From contig CAVVCQ010000005.1 of NCBI GenBank assembly GCA_963746805.1, forward strand, positions 1 to 64,000: DNA of 64,000 nucleotides. Direction: 5' to 3'. Source of the DNA: DATHTC01 sp963746805 (GTDB taxonomy: Bacteria > Actinomycetota > Thermoleophilia > Gaiellales > Gaiellaceae). A program made the position numbers and the translations under genes. The notes beneath the pieces were generated by a model that saw nothing but the letters and a program-made list of their open reading frames with translations, ran no database searches and was not told where the DNA came from. Shown piece after piece: positions 36,093-43,629 of the stretch (within the stretch, counting starts at the first letter, position 1; each line of letters begins with the position of its first letter).

Positions 36093-36221
36093 ATGCTGAG
36101 GAAGCTCATGTGGACGGGCCTCTACGCCGCGATCGCCGCTGCCGCCACCGTCGCTGCGCGGACCGTGGCCTCGAAGATCTGGCGCATCACGACCGGCGAG
36201 CAGCCGCCGGTGAAGAAGTAG
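36093..36221 (+). CDS. Very small membrane protein
   Basis: 42 residues: MLRKLMWTGLYAAIAAAATV leads into one membrane helix, then a basic tail (SKIWRITTGEQPPVKK). Resembles the N-terminus of DUF4235-type actinobacterial membrane proteins. Stop is immediately followed by the next ATG. GGGGGC lies just upstream as a possible ribosome site. Confidence 0.6.
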   Translation: MLRKLMWTGLYAAIAAAATVAARTVASKIWRITTGEQPPVKK

Positions 36222-36578
36222 ATGGCCGTCGGCGACGACGCGGTCGAGAAGGCCGCCGACACGCTGCAGACGACCGCGGACAAGGCGGCCGAGCGCGGCG
36301 GCGTGGCCGAGAAGGCCGCGCAACCGCTCGCCGACGACGCCGCCTTCGTGCGCAAGCTCAAGCCGAGCCTGGTCGCGAAGCGGATCAAGGGTGAGCTGCC
36401 GACCGACCAGCCGCCGGCCAAGGGCGCGCCGCAGGCGCCGTCCGGTCCGCAGCTCGACCGGCCCAGGCGTCGTCGGGGCGGCCCGAACCCATTCCTCGTC
36501 GTCGGCACCGCGGTCGCCCTCGGCGTCTTTCTCGCCAAGGTCCTCGACTGGAGGAGCCATGCCCACCCGCGCGACTAG
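36222..36578 (+). CDS. Hypothetical protein with C-terminal membrane helix
   Basis: 118 residues. Ala/Glu/Lys-rich helical N-terminus (VEKAADTLQTTADKAAERGG) resembling LEA-like or apolipophorin-type helices, a basic linker (DRPRRRRGG) and a membrane helix (NPFLVVGTAVALGVFLAKVL). Part of a tightly packed set with the holin-family, DUF3618 and YihY genes; its end overlaps the next gene by 20 bp. Confidence 0.7.
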   Translation: MAVGDDAVEKAADTLQTTADKAAERGGVAEKAAQPLADDAAFVRKLKPSLVAKRIKGELPTDQPPAKGAPQAPSGPQLDRPRRRRGGPNPFLVVGTAVALGVFLAKVLDWRSHAHPRD

Positions 36579-36960
36579 CACGAGGGACGGGCACGCCTCC
36601 GTCGGCGACGCGGCGAAGCGGGTCGCCGACCACGCGAAGGCGCTCGCGGGGCTCGAGGTCGAGCTCGCCGCGGCGGAGATGAAGCAGAAGGCCGGCGCGC
36701 TCGGCCTCGGCATCGGTTTGTTCGCCCTTGCGGGCCTCCTCGCCGTGTACGCCGTCGGCTTCCTGCTTGCGACCGTGGCCGCCGCGCTCGCGCTCACGCT
36801 CGACCTGTGGCTCTCTCTCCTGCTCGTCGGGCTCGGGCTCGTCGGCCTCATCGTCGTGCTCGCGCTTGTCGGGCGATGGAGCATTCGCCGGGCCACCCCG
36901 CCGCTGCCCGAGCAGGCGATCACGGAGGCGAAGCTGACATCCGAGGCGATCAAGTCGTGA
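36559..36960 (+). CDS. Phage_holin_3_6 (DUF1469) family membrane protein
   Basis: 133 residues. Helical N-terminus (LAGLEVELAAAEMKQKAGAL) followed by two strong membrane helices (GIGLFALAGLLAVYAVGFLL; LWLSLLLVGLGLVGLIVVLA). Despite the family name these are chromosomal actinobacterial and proteobacterial proteins, not lysis holins. GGAGGAG just upstream of ATG 36559 fixes the start. Confidence 0.82.
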   Translation: MPTRATSTRDGHASVGDAAKRVADHAKALAGLEVELAAAEMKQKAGALGLGIGLFALAGLLAVYAVGFLLATVAAALALTLDLWLSLLLVGLGLVGLIVVLALVGRWSIRRATPPLPEQAITEAKLTSEAIKS

Positions 36961-37247
36961 TGGCGGAGTCGAACGGGAGGACGCCGGAGCAGATCCGGCG
37001 CGAGATCGAGCTCGAGCGGGAGGCCCTCGCGACCGCAGTGGACGAACTGCGCGACGGGCTCGGCGAGGCGACGGACGTCGGCGCGAGGCTGCGCGAGCGA
37101 CTGCCCGTCGCCGCCGGCGGCGCGCTCGCGGCCGGGTTCGTCCTGGCCGGCGGCGTCGGGGCGACGATGCGCCTACTCGCCCGGCGCGGGCGCGAGGGCC
37201 ACACGAAGGCGTCGTTCGGCCCGTTCCGCCTTGTCGACCGCGGCTGA
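36960..37247 (+). CDS. DUF3618 protein
   Basis: 95 residues. The N-terminus RTPEQIRREIELEREALATA and VDELRDGL is the DUF3618 signature (two heptad-like helices), followed by a membrane helix (VAAGGALAAGFVLAGGVGAT). ATG overlaps the previous stop (TGATG). Usually found beside Phage_holin_3_6 genes, as here; role unknown, probably envelope or stress. Confidence 0.8.
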   Translation: MAESNGRTPEQIRREIELEREALATAVDELRDGLGEATDVGARLRERLPVAAGGALAAGFVLAGGVGATMRLLARRGREGHTKASFGPFRLVDRG

Positions 37248-38181
37248 CCACCGCCGGCGCGGCCTCCGCATCGGCCGCGCCCCCGGCTCGCCGACGCGGT
37301 TCGACGCGCGCGAGTGGCTCCAGGTCCTCCGGCGCACGCTGAAGGAGTTCCTCGCCGACGACGCGATGGGCCTCGCGGCGCAGGTCGCTTACAGCTCGCT
37401 GCTCGCGTTCTTCCCGGCGATGATCTTCCTCGTCGGCGTGCTCGACCTCGTGGACGCCTTCGACGACCTGCGCGGCTTCCTCGACCCGGTCGCCCCGCAG
37501 GCGGTGACAGACCTCCTGACCGACATCTCGCGGACGGCGTCCGGCTCGCCCGGCTCCGTCTTCGCGCTGCTCCTCGGGCTCGCGGGCGCGACCTGGGCCG
37601 CGAGTAGCGCGATGAGCGCGGTCGTCAAGGCCGTCAACACCGCCTACGGGACGCCCGAGACGCGGCCCTTCTGGAAGGTCCGGCTGACCGCGATCACGCT
37701 CGTCTTCGTGACCTCGATCGTCTCGGTCACGATGCTGCTCTTCGTCGTCTTCGGCGGCCCGCTCGGCGAGGCGATCGCCGACGCGCTGCTGCTCGGGACG
37801 GCGTGGGACCTCGTCTGGGCGATCCTCCGCTGGCCGATCGCGTTCGTGGCGGTGCTCCTGTTCTTCGCGCTCGTCTACTACCTCGCGCCGGCAGAGTCGC
37901 AGCGGAACTGGCGCTGGATCTCCCCCGGCTCGATCGTCGGCGGCCTCGGGTGGCTCGCCCTTTCCGGCCTCTTCGCGCTCTACACGAGCTTCGCCGGCTC
38001 CTACAACGAGACGTACGGCTCGATCGCCGGCGGCATCGTCCTGCTGCTCTGGCTCAACTACTCCGCGTTCGCGCTCCTGTTCGGCGCGGAGCTCAACGCG
38101 GAGCTCGAGCGGCAGGCAGACATCCGGGCCGCGGGAGGTCCGAACGCCGGCCTCGTCAAACCGGCGCGGAGGCTCCGCTAG
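37231..38181 (+). CDS. YihY/BrkB family inner-membrane protein
   Basis: 316 residues with six predicted membrane helices. Family motifs are GLAAQVAYSSLLAFFPAMIF, SVFALLLGLAGATWAASSAM, YYLAPAESQRNWRWISPGS and GIVLLLWLNYSAFALLFGAE. Often mis-annotated as ribonuclease BN. Function not established. TTG start overlaps DUF3618 by 17 bp; stop overlaps that of the convergent cupredoxin gene. Confidence 0.9.
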   Translation: MSTAADHRRRGLRIGRAPGSPTRFDAREWLQVLRRTLKEFLADDAMGLAAQVAYSSLLAFFPAMIFLVGVLDLVDAFDDLRGFLDPVAPQAVTDLLTDISRTASGSPGSVFALLLGLAGATWAASSAMSAVVKAVNTAYGTPETRPFWKVRLTAITLVFVTSIVSVTMLLFVVFGGPLGEAIADALLLGTAWDLVWAILRWPIAFVAVLLFFALVYYLAPAESQRNWRWISPGSIVGGLGWLALSGLFALYTSFAGSYNETYGSIAGGIVLLLWLNYSAFALLFGAELNAELERQADIRAAGGPNAGLVKPARRLR

Positions 38182-38837
38182 CGGACGCGGAACGACCCGC
38201 GCATCTGCCGTGCGTGCGGGTCGCAGACGAACCGGTACGTCCCTGCTCGAAGCCGCAGCGTCCACGTGACCGTGCCGCGGAACCCGACGCCCGTCCGGCG
38301 GTTCACCCCCGGCCCGACCAGGTGGAAGTTGTGCGCCGCCGAGCGGTCCCGGATCGTGATCCGGTACGTGCCCGCCCCGGTGAGGCGCGCGACAGCGCCT
38401 GCGGGCGTGCGCATCGAGATGCTGAACCCCGGGCCGACCGTGCCGGTGAGCCGCTTCGGCGCGGGCGGCGGAGTGGTCACGGGCGGCGTTCCGACAGTGA
38501 ACTGCCCGCGCATCGTGGTCGAGTGCGGGTCGCAGACGAAGCGGTAGACGCCGTTCGTGAACGTCACAGTCCAGGTCACCGTGCCTTCGAAGTCGACCTC
38601 GGTCATCTGGTCGACGCCCGGGCCCGTGAGGTGGAAGTTGTGCTCCACGGAGCGGTCTGTGACCGTGATCTCGTACGTCCCCGGATCGAGCTGCGTCACG
38701 CGCCCACCCGACTCGTTGCTGAGCTGGATCGAGAAGGCAGGCCCGACGGTCGCGGTGAGCTTCGTCTGGGCGGACGCGGTGCCGGGCACGAGGAAGGCGC
38801 CGGCGGCGAGGACGACGAGGACGAGAGACAGGCGCAA
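38178..38837 (-). CDS. Secreted protein with two tandem cupredoxin-like domains
   Basis: 219 residues. Signal peptide LSLVLVVLAAGAFLVPGTAS, then two copies of about 95 residues joined by a Pro/Thr linker. Each copy has HNFHLTGPGV or HNFHLVGPGV upstream and FVCDPHSTTMRG or FVCDPHARQMRG near the end, giving the His...Cys-His...Met ligand set of a type 1 copper site. Both copies keep all four residues. Probably an extracytoplasmic electron carrier or copper-binding protein. The start is taken as TTG 38837, with AAGGGGG about 9 bases upstream, because an ATG further upstream would precede the signal peptide with 26 unneeded residues. Confidence 0.82.
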   Translation of the reverse strand: MRLSLVLVVLAAGAFLVPGTASAQTKLTATVGPAFSIQLSNESGGRVTQLDPGTYEITVTDRSVEHNFHLTGPGVDQMTEVDFEGTVTWTVTFTNGVYRFVCDPHSTTMRGQFTVGTPPVTTPPPAPKRLTGTVGPGFSISMRTPAGAVARLTGAGTYRITIRDRSAAHNFHLVGPGVNRRTGVGFRGTVTWTLRLRAGTYRFVCDPHARQMRGSFRVR

Positions 38838-38911
38838 CGGAACGACCCCCTTGGACGGGACGACGGGACTCGTCGGGGAAGTACGGAGGGCGCCCACGGC
38901 CGGTTTTCCCT

Positions 38912-41188
38912 TCACGCCCGCAGGATCCCGCCGAGGCGCCGCTCGACGTCGGCCACGATCCGCGCCCGGAGGGCCGCCGCGTCCTCGTCGGAGAGCGTCC
39001 GCTCGGCCGAGCGGAAGGTGAGGCGGAGCGCGACCGACTTGCGCCCGGCGCCGACCTGGTCGCCGCGGTAGACGTCGAAGACGCGGACCTCGCCGAGGTC
39101 CGGGCCGGCCGCCTCGCGCACGGCGTCGACGAGCTCACCCGCCGGCACCGACTCGTCGACCGCAAAGGCGAGGTCCTGCTTCAACGCGGGGAAGGTGGTG
39201 ACGTCGACGTAGTGCGCCGTGCCGGGCAGCTCCTCGAGGAGCGCGTCGACGTCGAGCTCGAAGCCCGCGACCCCGTCGCCGAGCTCGCGGATCACGCCGG
39301 CCGTGACCGCCGCCTCGCCGGGCCCCGTGGCGCGGAACGTCGCGGGCACGCGCAGGGCGTCGAGCAGCGTCTCGACCGCGCCCTTCGCGCGCGTGAACGC
39401 CTGCTCGCCGGACGCCGCCCGGACGGCCCCGGCCACGTGCCAGTGCTCCTCGGGCAGCCCGTCCCCGCGCGGGAAGTAGACGCGCGCGACCTCGAAGAGC
39501 GCCGGGTCCTCGTTCCCGAGCGCGTCGTTCGTGCGCACCGCGGCCGCGACCTCGGGCAGCAGCGCGGTACGGAGGACGGCCTGGTCGGGCGCCGGCGGCT
39601 CGGGGAGGCGCAGCGCGGCCGGGTCGGGATCGCTGCCGACGAGGCTGGCCGTGTACGCCTCCGAGAAGCCCGCCCCGACGAGCACGTCCTCGACCGTCCG
39701 GCGCAGCCGCTGCGCGGGTGTGAGCACGCCGAACATGGCCCGGCGCCGCGGCAGCGTGAACGGGACGTCGTCGAGCTCGAAGCGGGCGACCTCCTCGACG
39801 AGGTCGATCTCGCGCGTGACGTCGCGCGCGCGCCAGGTCGGCGAGGTCACCGTCCCGGCCGGGCCGAGCTCGAACCCGAGGCGGCGCAGGATCGAGTCCT
39901 GCTCGGCGTGCGGCACCTCGAGCCCGATGAGCGCCGAGGCGCGGTCGGGGCGGAAGCGGATCACCGGCGGCCCCGGCAGCTCCGCGCGCACGTCCGCCTC
40001 CCCGGCCCAGCGGGCGCCCGAAGCCTCGACGATCAGCTGCGAGCAGAGGCGCGCGGCTGCGGGCGCGAGGTGCGGGTCGACGCCCTTCTCCCAGCGGTTC
40101 GAGCCCTCGGTGCGCAGGCGCAGGCGGCGGGACGAGGCCAGGATCCCGACCGGCTCGAAGTTCGCGGCCTCGAGCAGGACGTTCGTCGTCCGCTCGGTGA
40201 CCTCCGTCTCCTCGCCTCCCATGATCGCTGCGATCGCCACGGCCTTCGCGCCGTCCGCGATCACGAGGTCAGCGCCCGTGAGCTCCCGCTCCTGCCCGTC
40301 GAGCGTCGTGATCGTCTCGCCCGGCCGCGCGTAGCGAACGACGATGCGACCCTCCGCGAGCGTGTCGTGGTCGAAGGCGTGGAGCGGCGAGCCGAGCGCG
40401 AGCATCGCGTAGTTCGTCGCGTCCACGACGTTCGAGATCGGCCGCATCCCGGCGGCCGAGAGGCGCGCGCGCAGCCACGCCGGCGACGGGCCGAGACGGA
40501 CGTCGCGGAGGAGGCGGCCGATGTAGACAGGGCACGCCTCGAGCTCCTCGATCGTGACCGAGACGTCGTCGCCGCCGGTGAAGTGCGGCTCCTCGCCCGG
40601 CACGGGCGCGAGCTCGAGTTCGAAGAGCGCCGCGACCTCGCGCGCGAGACCGTAGAGGGACAGCAGGTCGGGCCGGTTCCCGGTGACCTCGACCTCGAGG
40701 ACGTCCTCGGCGAGCGGGAGCACGTCCGCGAGGGGCGTCCCCGGCTCGTACGGCTGCTCGAGGACGAGGATGCCGGAGTGGTCCTGCCCGAGCTCGAGCT
40801 CGCGCTCCGAGAGGATCATCCCGCGGGAGCGCTCGCCGCGGAGCGTCGCCTCGCCGAGCGGCGCGTCGGCACCCGGGAGCAGCGCGCCGGGCAGCGCCAC
40901 GGCGACCGTCGCGCCGGCGCCGAAGTTCCACGCGCCGCAGACGATCTGGCGCGGCTCGCCCTCCCCCACGTCGACCCGGCAGAGCTGCAGCCGGTCGGCG
41001 TTCGGGTGCTTGCCGGCCTCGACGACGTACCCGACCCGGAACAGGTCGAGGTTCCCGTTCACGTCCGGAACGCCGCGCCGGACGATCCGCTCCACCTCGC
41101 AGGACGAGACGGCGAGCCGGTCGACGACCGCGCGCAGCGGCACGTCGAAGGGGACGTACTCACGCAGCCACGAGACCGGGACCTTCAT
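38912..41188 (-). CDS. pheT: Phenylalanyl-tRNA synthetase beta subunit
   Basis: 758 residues, usual length. tRNA-binding EMAP domain at about 40-150 (VGYVVEAGKHPNADRLQLCR), B3/B4 editing domain (about 210-380), B5, the catalytic-like core (about 470-650), and a C-terminal ferredoxin-fold anticodon-binding domain (FPALKQDLAFAVDESVPAG). Forms the alpha2-beta2 enzyme with PheS. ATG overlaps the pheS stop by one base (TGATG). Confidence 0.96.
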   Translation of the reverse strand: MKVPVSWLREYVPFDVPLRAVVDRLAVSSCEVERIVRRGVPDVNGNLDLFRVGYVVEAGKHPNADRLQLCRVDVGEGEPRQIVCGAWNFGAGATVAVALPGALLPGADAPLGEATLRGERSRGMILSERELELGQDHSGILVLEQPYEPGTPLADVLPLAEDVLEVEVTGNRPDLLSLYGLAREVAALFELELAPVPGEEPHFTGGDDVSVTIEELEACPVYIGRLLRDVRLGPSPAWLRARLSAAGMRPISNVVDATNYAMLALGSPLHAFDHDTLAEGRIVVRYARPGETITTLDGQERELTGADLVIADGAKAVAIAAIMGGEETEVTERTTNVLLEAANFEPVGILASSRRLRLRTEGSNRWEKGVDPHLAPAAARLCSQLIVEASGARWAGEADVRAELPGPPVIRFRPDRASALIGLEVPHAEQDSILRRLGFELGPAGTVTSPTWRARDVTREIDLVEEVARFELDDVPFTLPRRRAMFGVLTPAQRLRRTVEDVLVGAGFSEAYTASLVGSDPDPAALRLPEPPAPDQAVLRTALLPEVAAAVRTNDALGNEDPALFEVARVYFPRGDGLPEEHWHVAGAVRAASGEQAFTRAKGAVETLLDALRVPATFRATGPGEAAVTAGVIRELGDGVAGFELDVDALLEELPGTAHYVDVTTFPALKQDLAFAVDESVPAGELVDAVREAAGPDLGEVRVFDVYRGDQVGAGRKSVALRLTFRSAERTLSDEDAAALRARIVADVERRLGGILRA

Positions 41189-42210
41189 CAGAACTGACCC
41201 AGGACGCGCAGGTCGTTCGCCCAGAGCAGGCGGATGTCCGGCAGCCCGTGCCGCAGCAGCGCGATCCGCTCGAGCCCGAGCCCGAACGCGAAGCCGGACA
41301 CCCTCTCGGAGTCGTATGCCTTCGGGTCGACGAACTCGTAGAGCGCCGGGTCGACCATGCCCGAGCCACCCATCTCGAGCCACCCCGAGTGCTTGCAGAC
41401 CGAGCACCCGGCGCCGTCGCAGAGGAAGCACGACACGTCCGGCTCGATCGACGGCTCGGTGAAGGGGAAGTAGTGCGTGCGGAAGCGGACGCGCCGGTCG
41501 GGGCCGAAGATCGCGCGCATGAAGTGCAGGAGCGTGCCCTTGAGGTCGGCGAGCGTGATGCCCTCGTCGATCGCGAGGCCCTCGACCTGGTGGAACGTCT
41601 GCGTGTGCGTCGCGTCGACGTTCTCGCGCCGGTACACGCGTCCGGTCGTGACCATGTAGATCGGCGGGCCGCCCCGCTCCTCCATCGTCCGGATCTGCGA
41701 CGGCGACGTCTCGGTGCGCAGGACGCGCGTCTCGTCGAGGAAGAACGAGTCGCCCGGCGACCGCGCGGGATGCCAGACCGGGAAGTTGAGCGCGTCGAAG
41801 TTGTAGTGCGTCGTCTCGACCTCTCGGCCGTCGACGACCTCGTAGCCGAGACCGAGGAAGACGTCCTCGACCTCCCGACGGATCTGCGTGATCAGGTGCA
41901 GGTGCCCGCGTCGCGGCGCCTCGCCCGGGAGCGTGACGTCGTAGTCGCCCACGACGGCACCGCGGTCGAGGCGGGAGCGGGCCTCCGCCTCCGCCTCCTC
42001 GATCATGCGGCGGACGGCGTTGAGGGTCATCCCCGTCTCGCGGTCGCGCACGCCGCGCAGGGCCTGTGGGAGCGCCGCCTTGCGGCCGAGGTAGCGGACG
42101 TGCGCCTCCTCGAGCTCCGCCGCCGTCGCGGCCGCGTCGTACGCGGCGACGGCCTCGCGGCAGTGCGCCTCCCAGTCCACGGCGGCGACTGTATCGGGTG
42201 TGCGGTCCAT
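41188..42210 (-). CDS. pheS: Phenylalanyl-tRNA synthetase alpha subunit
   Basis: 340 residues. N-terminal coiled coil (about 15-95), then the class II core with HPARSPGDSFFLDETRVLRT (motif region), motif 2 GRVYRRENVDATHTQTFHQV, and motif 3 GFAFGLGLERIALLRHGLPD. A CxxC-x-CxxC-like cluster (CFLCDGAGCSVCKHSGW) is present as in many bacterial PheS. ATG 42210 has the strong site GGAGGAGG. Preceded by a possible regulatory leader with a small leader ORF. Confidence 0.96.
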   Translation of the reverse strand: MDRTPDTVAAVDWEAHCREAVAAYDAAATAAELEEAHVRYLGRKAALPQALRGVRDRETGMTLNAVRRMIEEAEAEARSRLDRGAVVGDYDVTLPGEAPRRGHLHLITQIRREVEDVFLGLGYEVVDGREVETTHYNFDALNFPVWHPARSPGDSFFLDETRVLRTETSPSQIRTMEERGGPPIYMVTTGRVYRRENVDATHTQTFHQVEGLAIDEGITLADLKGTLLHFMRAIFGPDRRVRFRTHYFPFTEPSIEPDVSCFLCDGAGCSVCKHSGWLEMGGSGMVDPALYEFVDPKAYDSERVSGFAFGLGLERIALLRHGLPDIRLLWANDLRVLGQF

Positions 42211-42215
42211 CCAAT

Positions 42216-42298
42216 CCTCCTCCGGGTCGTCGGGCTGAGGAGCCCCGGCCGGAGGGCGACGGACGCTAGGTCGCGGTCGCCCCGGTGCCCGACCGGGG
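42216..42298 (-). promoter_or_regulatory. pheST leader with competing hairpins
   Basis: On the minus-strand RNA, GGGCGAC/GTCGCCC (42276-42282 with 42254-42260) can form one stem. CCTCCGG (complement of 42249-42255) can instead pair with CCGGAGG of the pheS ribosome site (42219-42225). A third stem CCCCGG/CCGGGG (42280-42298) excludes the first. The segments overlap, so the structures compete, as in a translational attenuator. Pairings were found by eye, not computed. Confidence 0.4.
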
Positions 42299-42334
42299 CT
42301 GGAGAAACAGCGACGACCTCGCGCGAGCCTGCAT
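42266..42334 (-). CDS. Possible pheS leader peptide
   Basis: 22 codons: MQARARSSLFLQPRSGTGAT then AT and stop. The ATG lies 7 bases after TATGCT (42342-42347), a leaderless arrangement. It contains a single TTT phenylalanine codon, a codon rarely used in this genome, and its stop falls inside the competing stems ahead of pheS. Ribosome position on this ORF could choose between the hairpins. Speculative; only one Phe codon weakens an attenuation model. Confidence 0.3.
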   Translation of the reverse strand: MQARARSSLFLQPRSGTGATAT

Positions 42335-42354
42335 GCCTGAGAGCATAGACGCCC

Positions 42355-43062
42355 GTGTCGGAGTACGACCCCATCGCGCACCTCTACGACCCCTGGAGCG
42401 CGTCCGTCACGGAGGACATCGACTTCTACGCGTCGCTGGCCGTCGAGGCGGGCTCGCCGGTGGTCGAGCTCGGCGTCGGCACGGGACGCATCGCGGTGCC
42501 GACCGCGCTCGCCGGCGTGCACGTGATCGGCGTCGACCGCTCCGCCGGAATGCTGCGCGTGTGTCGCGAGGCCGCCGAGCGCGCGGGCGTGGCGGACTTC
42601 CTCGACCTGCGGGAGGGCGACCTGCGTGACCCGCCGGTGACCGAGCGCGTCCGGCTCGTCACCTGTCCCTTCCGGGCGTACCTGCACTTGACGAGCGACG
42701 AGGACCGGCTGCGGGCCCTGCGCGCCGCGCATCGGCTGCTCCTGCCCGGCGGCCGGCTCGTCTTCGACATCTTCGAGCCGAGCGACGACGACGTGGAATC
42801 GACCCATGCGCGGTGGCTCGAGCGCGAGCCCGGCATCTTCGAGCGCGCCGACTGGGACCTCCGGACGCGGACCCTCACGCTGTCGCTGCGCAGCGGCGAC
42901 GACGCGTCGACGATGGCGCTCGCCTGGCTCTCGCCGCCGGAGTGGCGCACCTTGCTCGAGCAGGCGGGCTACCGCGTCGAAGCGCACTACGGCTGGTTCG
43001 ACCGCCGGCCCTGGTCGGGCGGCGAGGACAGCATCTGGGTGGCCGTCCGGCCGGACGAGTAG
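42355..43062 (+). CDS. SAM-dependent methyltransferase (class I)
   Basis: 235 residues. SAM-binding motif I VVELGVGTGRIAVP, acidic loop VIGVDRSAGML, motif LREGDLRD, and LLLPGGRLVFDIFEP. Substrate unknown; the C-terminal half is beta-rich as in methyltransferases of small molecules. GTG start 42355. The pheS leader is divergent, with 20 bp between the starts of the two transcripts' first ORFs. Confidence 0.85.
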   Translation: MSEYDPIAHLYDPWSASVTEDIDFYASLAVEAGSPVVELGVGTGRIAVPTALAGVHVIGVDRSAGMLRVCREAAERAGVADFLDLREGDLRDPPVTERVRLVTCPFRAYLHLTSDEDRLRALRAAHRLLLPGGRLVFDIFEPSDDDVESTHARWLEREPGIFERADWDLRTRTLTLSLRSGDDASTMALAWLSPPEWRTLLEQAGYRVEAHYGWFDRRPWSGGEDSIWVAVRPDE

Positions 43063-43065
43063 CGT
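43060..43065 (+). promoter_or_regulatory. Leaderless -10 box TAGCGT before lemA
   Basis: TAGCGT-CGCGCC-GTG; the TAG is also the stop codon of the methyltransferase gene. Confidence 0.45.
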
Positions 43066-43071
43066 CGCGCC

Positions 43072-43629
43072 GTGATCTGGGCCCTGCTCGCGGTCGCCGT
43101 GCTCGTCCTGCTCGGGCTCGCGGTCGTCCTCCTCTACAACCGGCTCGTCCGCCTGCGCAACCGCACCGAGAACGCGTGGTCGCAGGTCGACGTGCAGCTC
43201 CGCCGCCGCTACGACCTGATCCCGAACCTCGTCGAGACGGTGAAGGGCTACGCCTCGCACGAGCGGGCGACGTTCGAGGAGGTGACGGCCGCCCGGACCC
43301 GTGCCCAGGAGGCGAGGGGCGTCGCCGACCAGGCGCAGGCGGAGAACGCGCTCACGGCCGCGATCGGCCGGCTCTTCGCCGTCGCCGAGGCGTACCCGGA
43401 GCTGCGCGCCAGCGAGAACTTCCAGCAGCTCCAGGCCGAGCTCGCGAACACGGAGGACACGATCCGCGTGGCGCGACAGGTCTACAACGACACGGTGCTC
43501 TCCTACGAGAACGCGCGCGAGACGGTGCCGACGAACGTCGTCGCCGGCCTCTTCCGCTTCGAGGCGCGCGAGTACTTCGAGCTCGAGGAGCCGGCGGCAC
43601 GCGAGGCGCCGCGCGTCTCCTTCTCCTAG
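43072..43629 (+). CDS. LemA family protein
   Basis: 185 residues. One N-terminal membrane helix (LLAVAVLVLLGLAVVLLYN) and the family signature LRNRTENAWSQVDVQLRRRY, DLIPNLVETVKGYASHE and NFQQLQAELANTEDTIRVAR. The helical-bundle domain is predicted outside or beside the membrane; function unknown. Commonly paired with a DUF2207 gene, as here. Confidence 0.93.
   Translation: MIWALLAVAVLVLLGLAVVLLYNRLVRLRNRTENAWSQVDVQLRRRYDLIPNLVETVKGYASHERATFEEVTAARTRAQEARGVADQAQAENALTAAIGRLFAVAEAYPELRASENFQQLQAELANTEDTIRVARQVYNDTVLSYENARETVPTNVVAGLFRFEAREYFELEEPAAREAPRVSFS

Noticed and set aside
36559..36960. Holin suggesting a prophage
   Set aside because: Phage_holin_3_6 proteins are common chromosomal membrane proteins; no phage genes are nearby.
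38912..42214. 1100-residue pheT reading
   Set aside because: The extra N-terminal part is a shadow of pheS; ATG 41188 overlaps the pheS stop as expected.
42260..42290. T-box-like string GGGGCGACCGCG in the pheS leader
   Set aside because: It resembles the T-box core but lacks the UGGN segment that pairs with the tRNA end, and the leader is too short for a Stem I.
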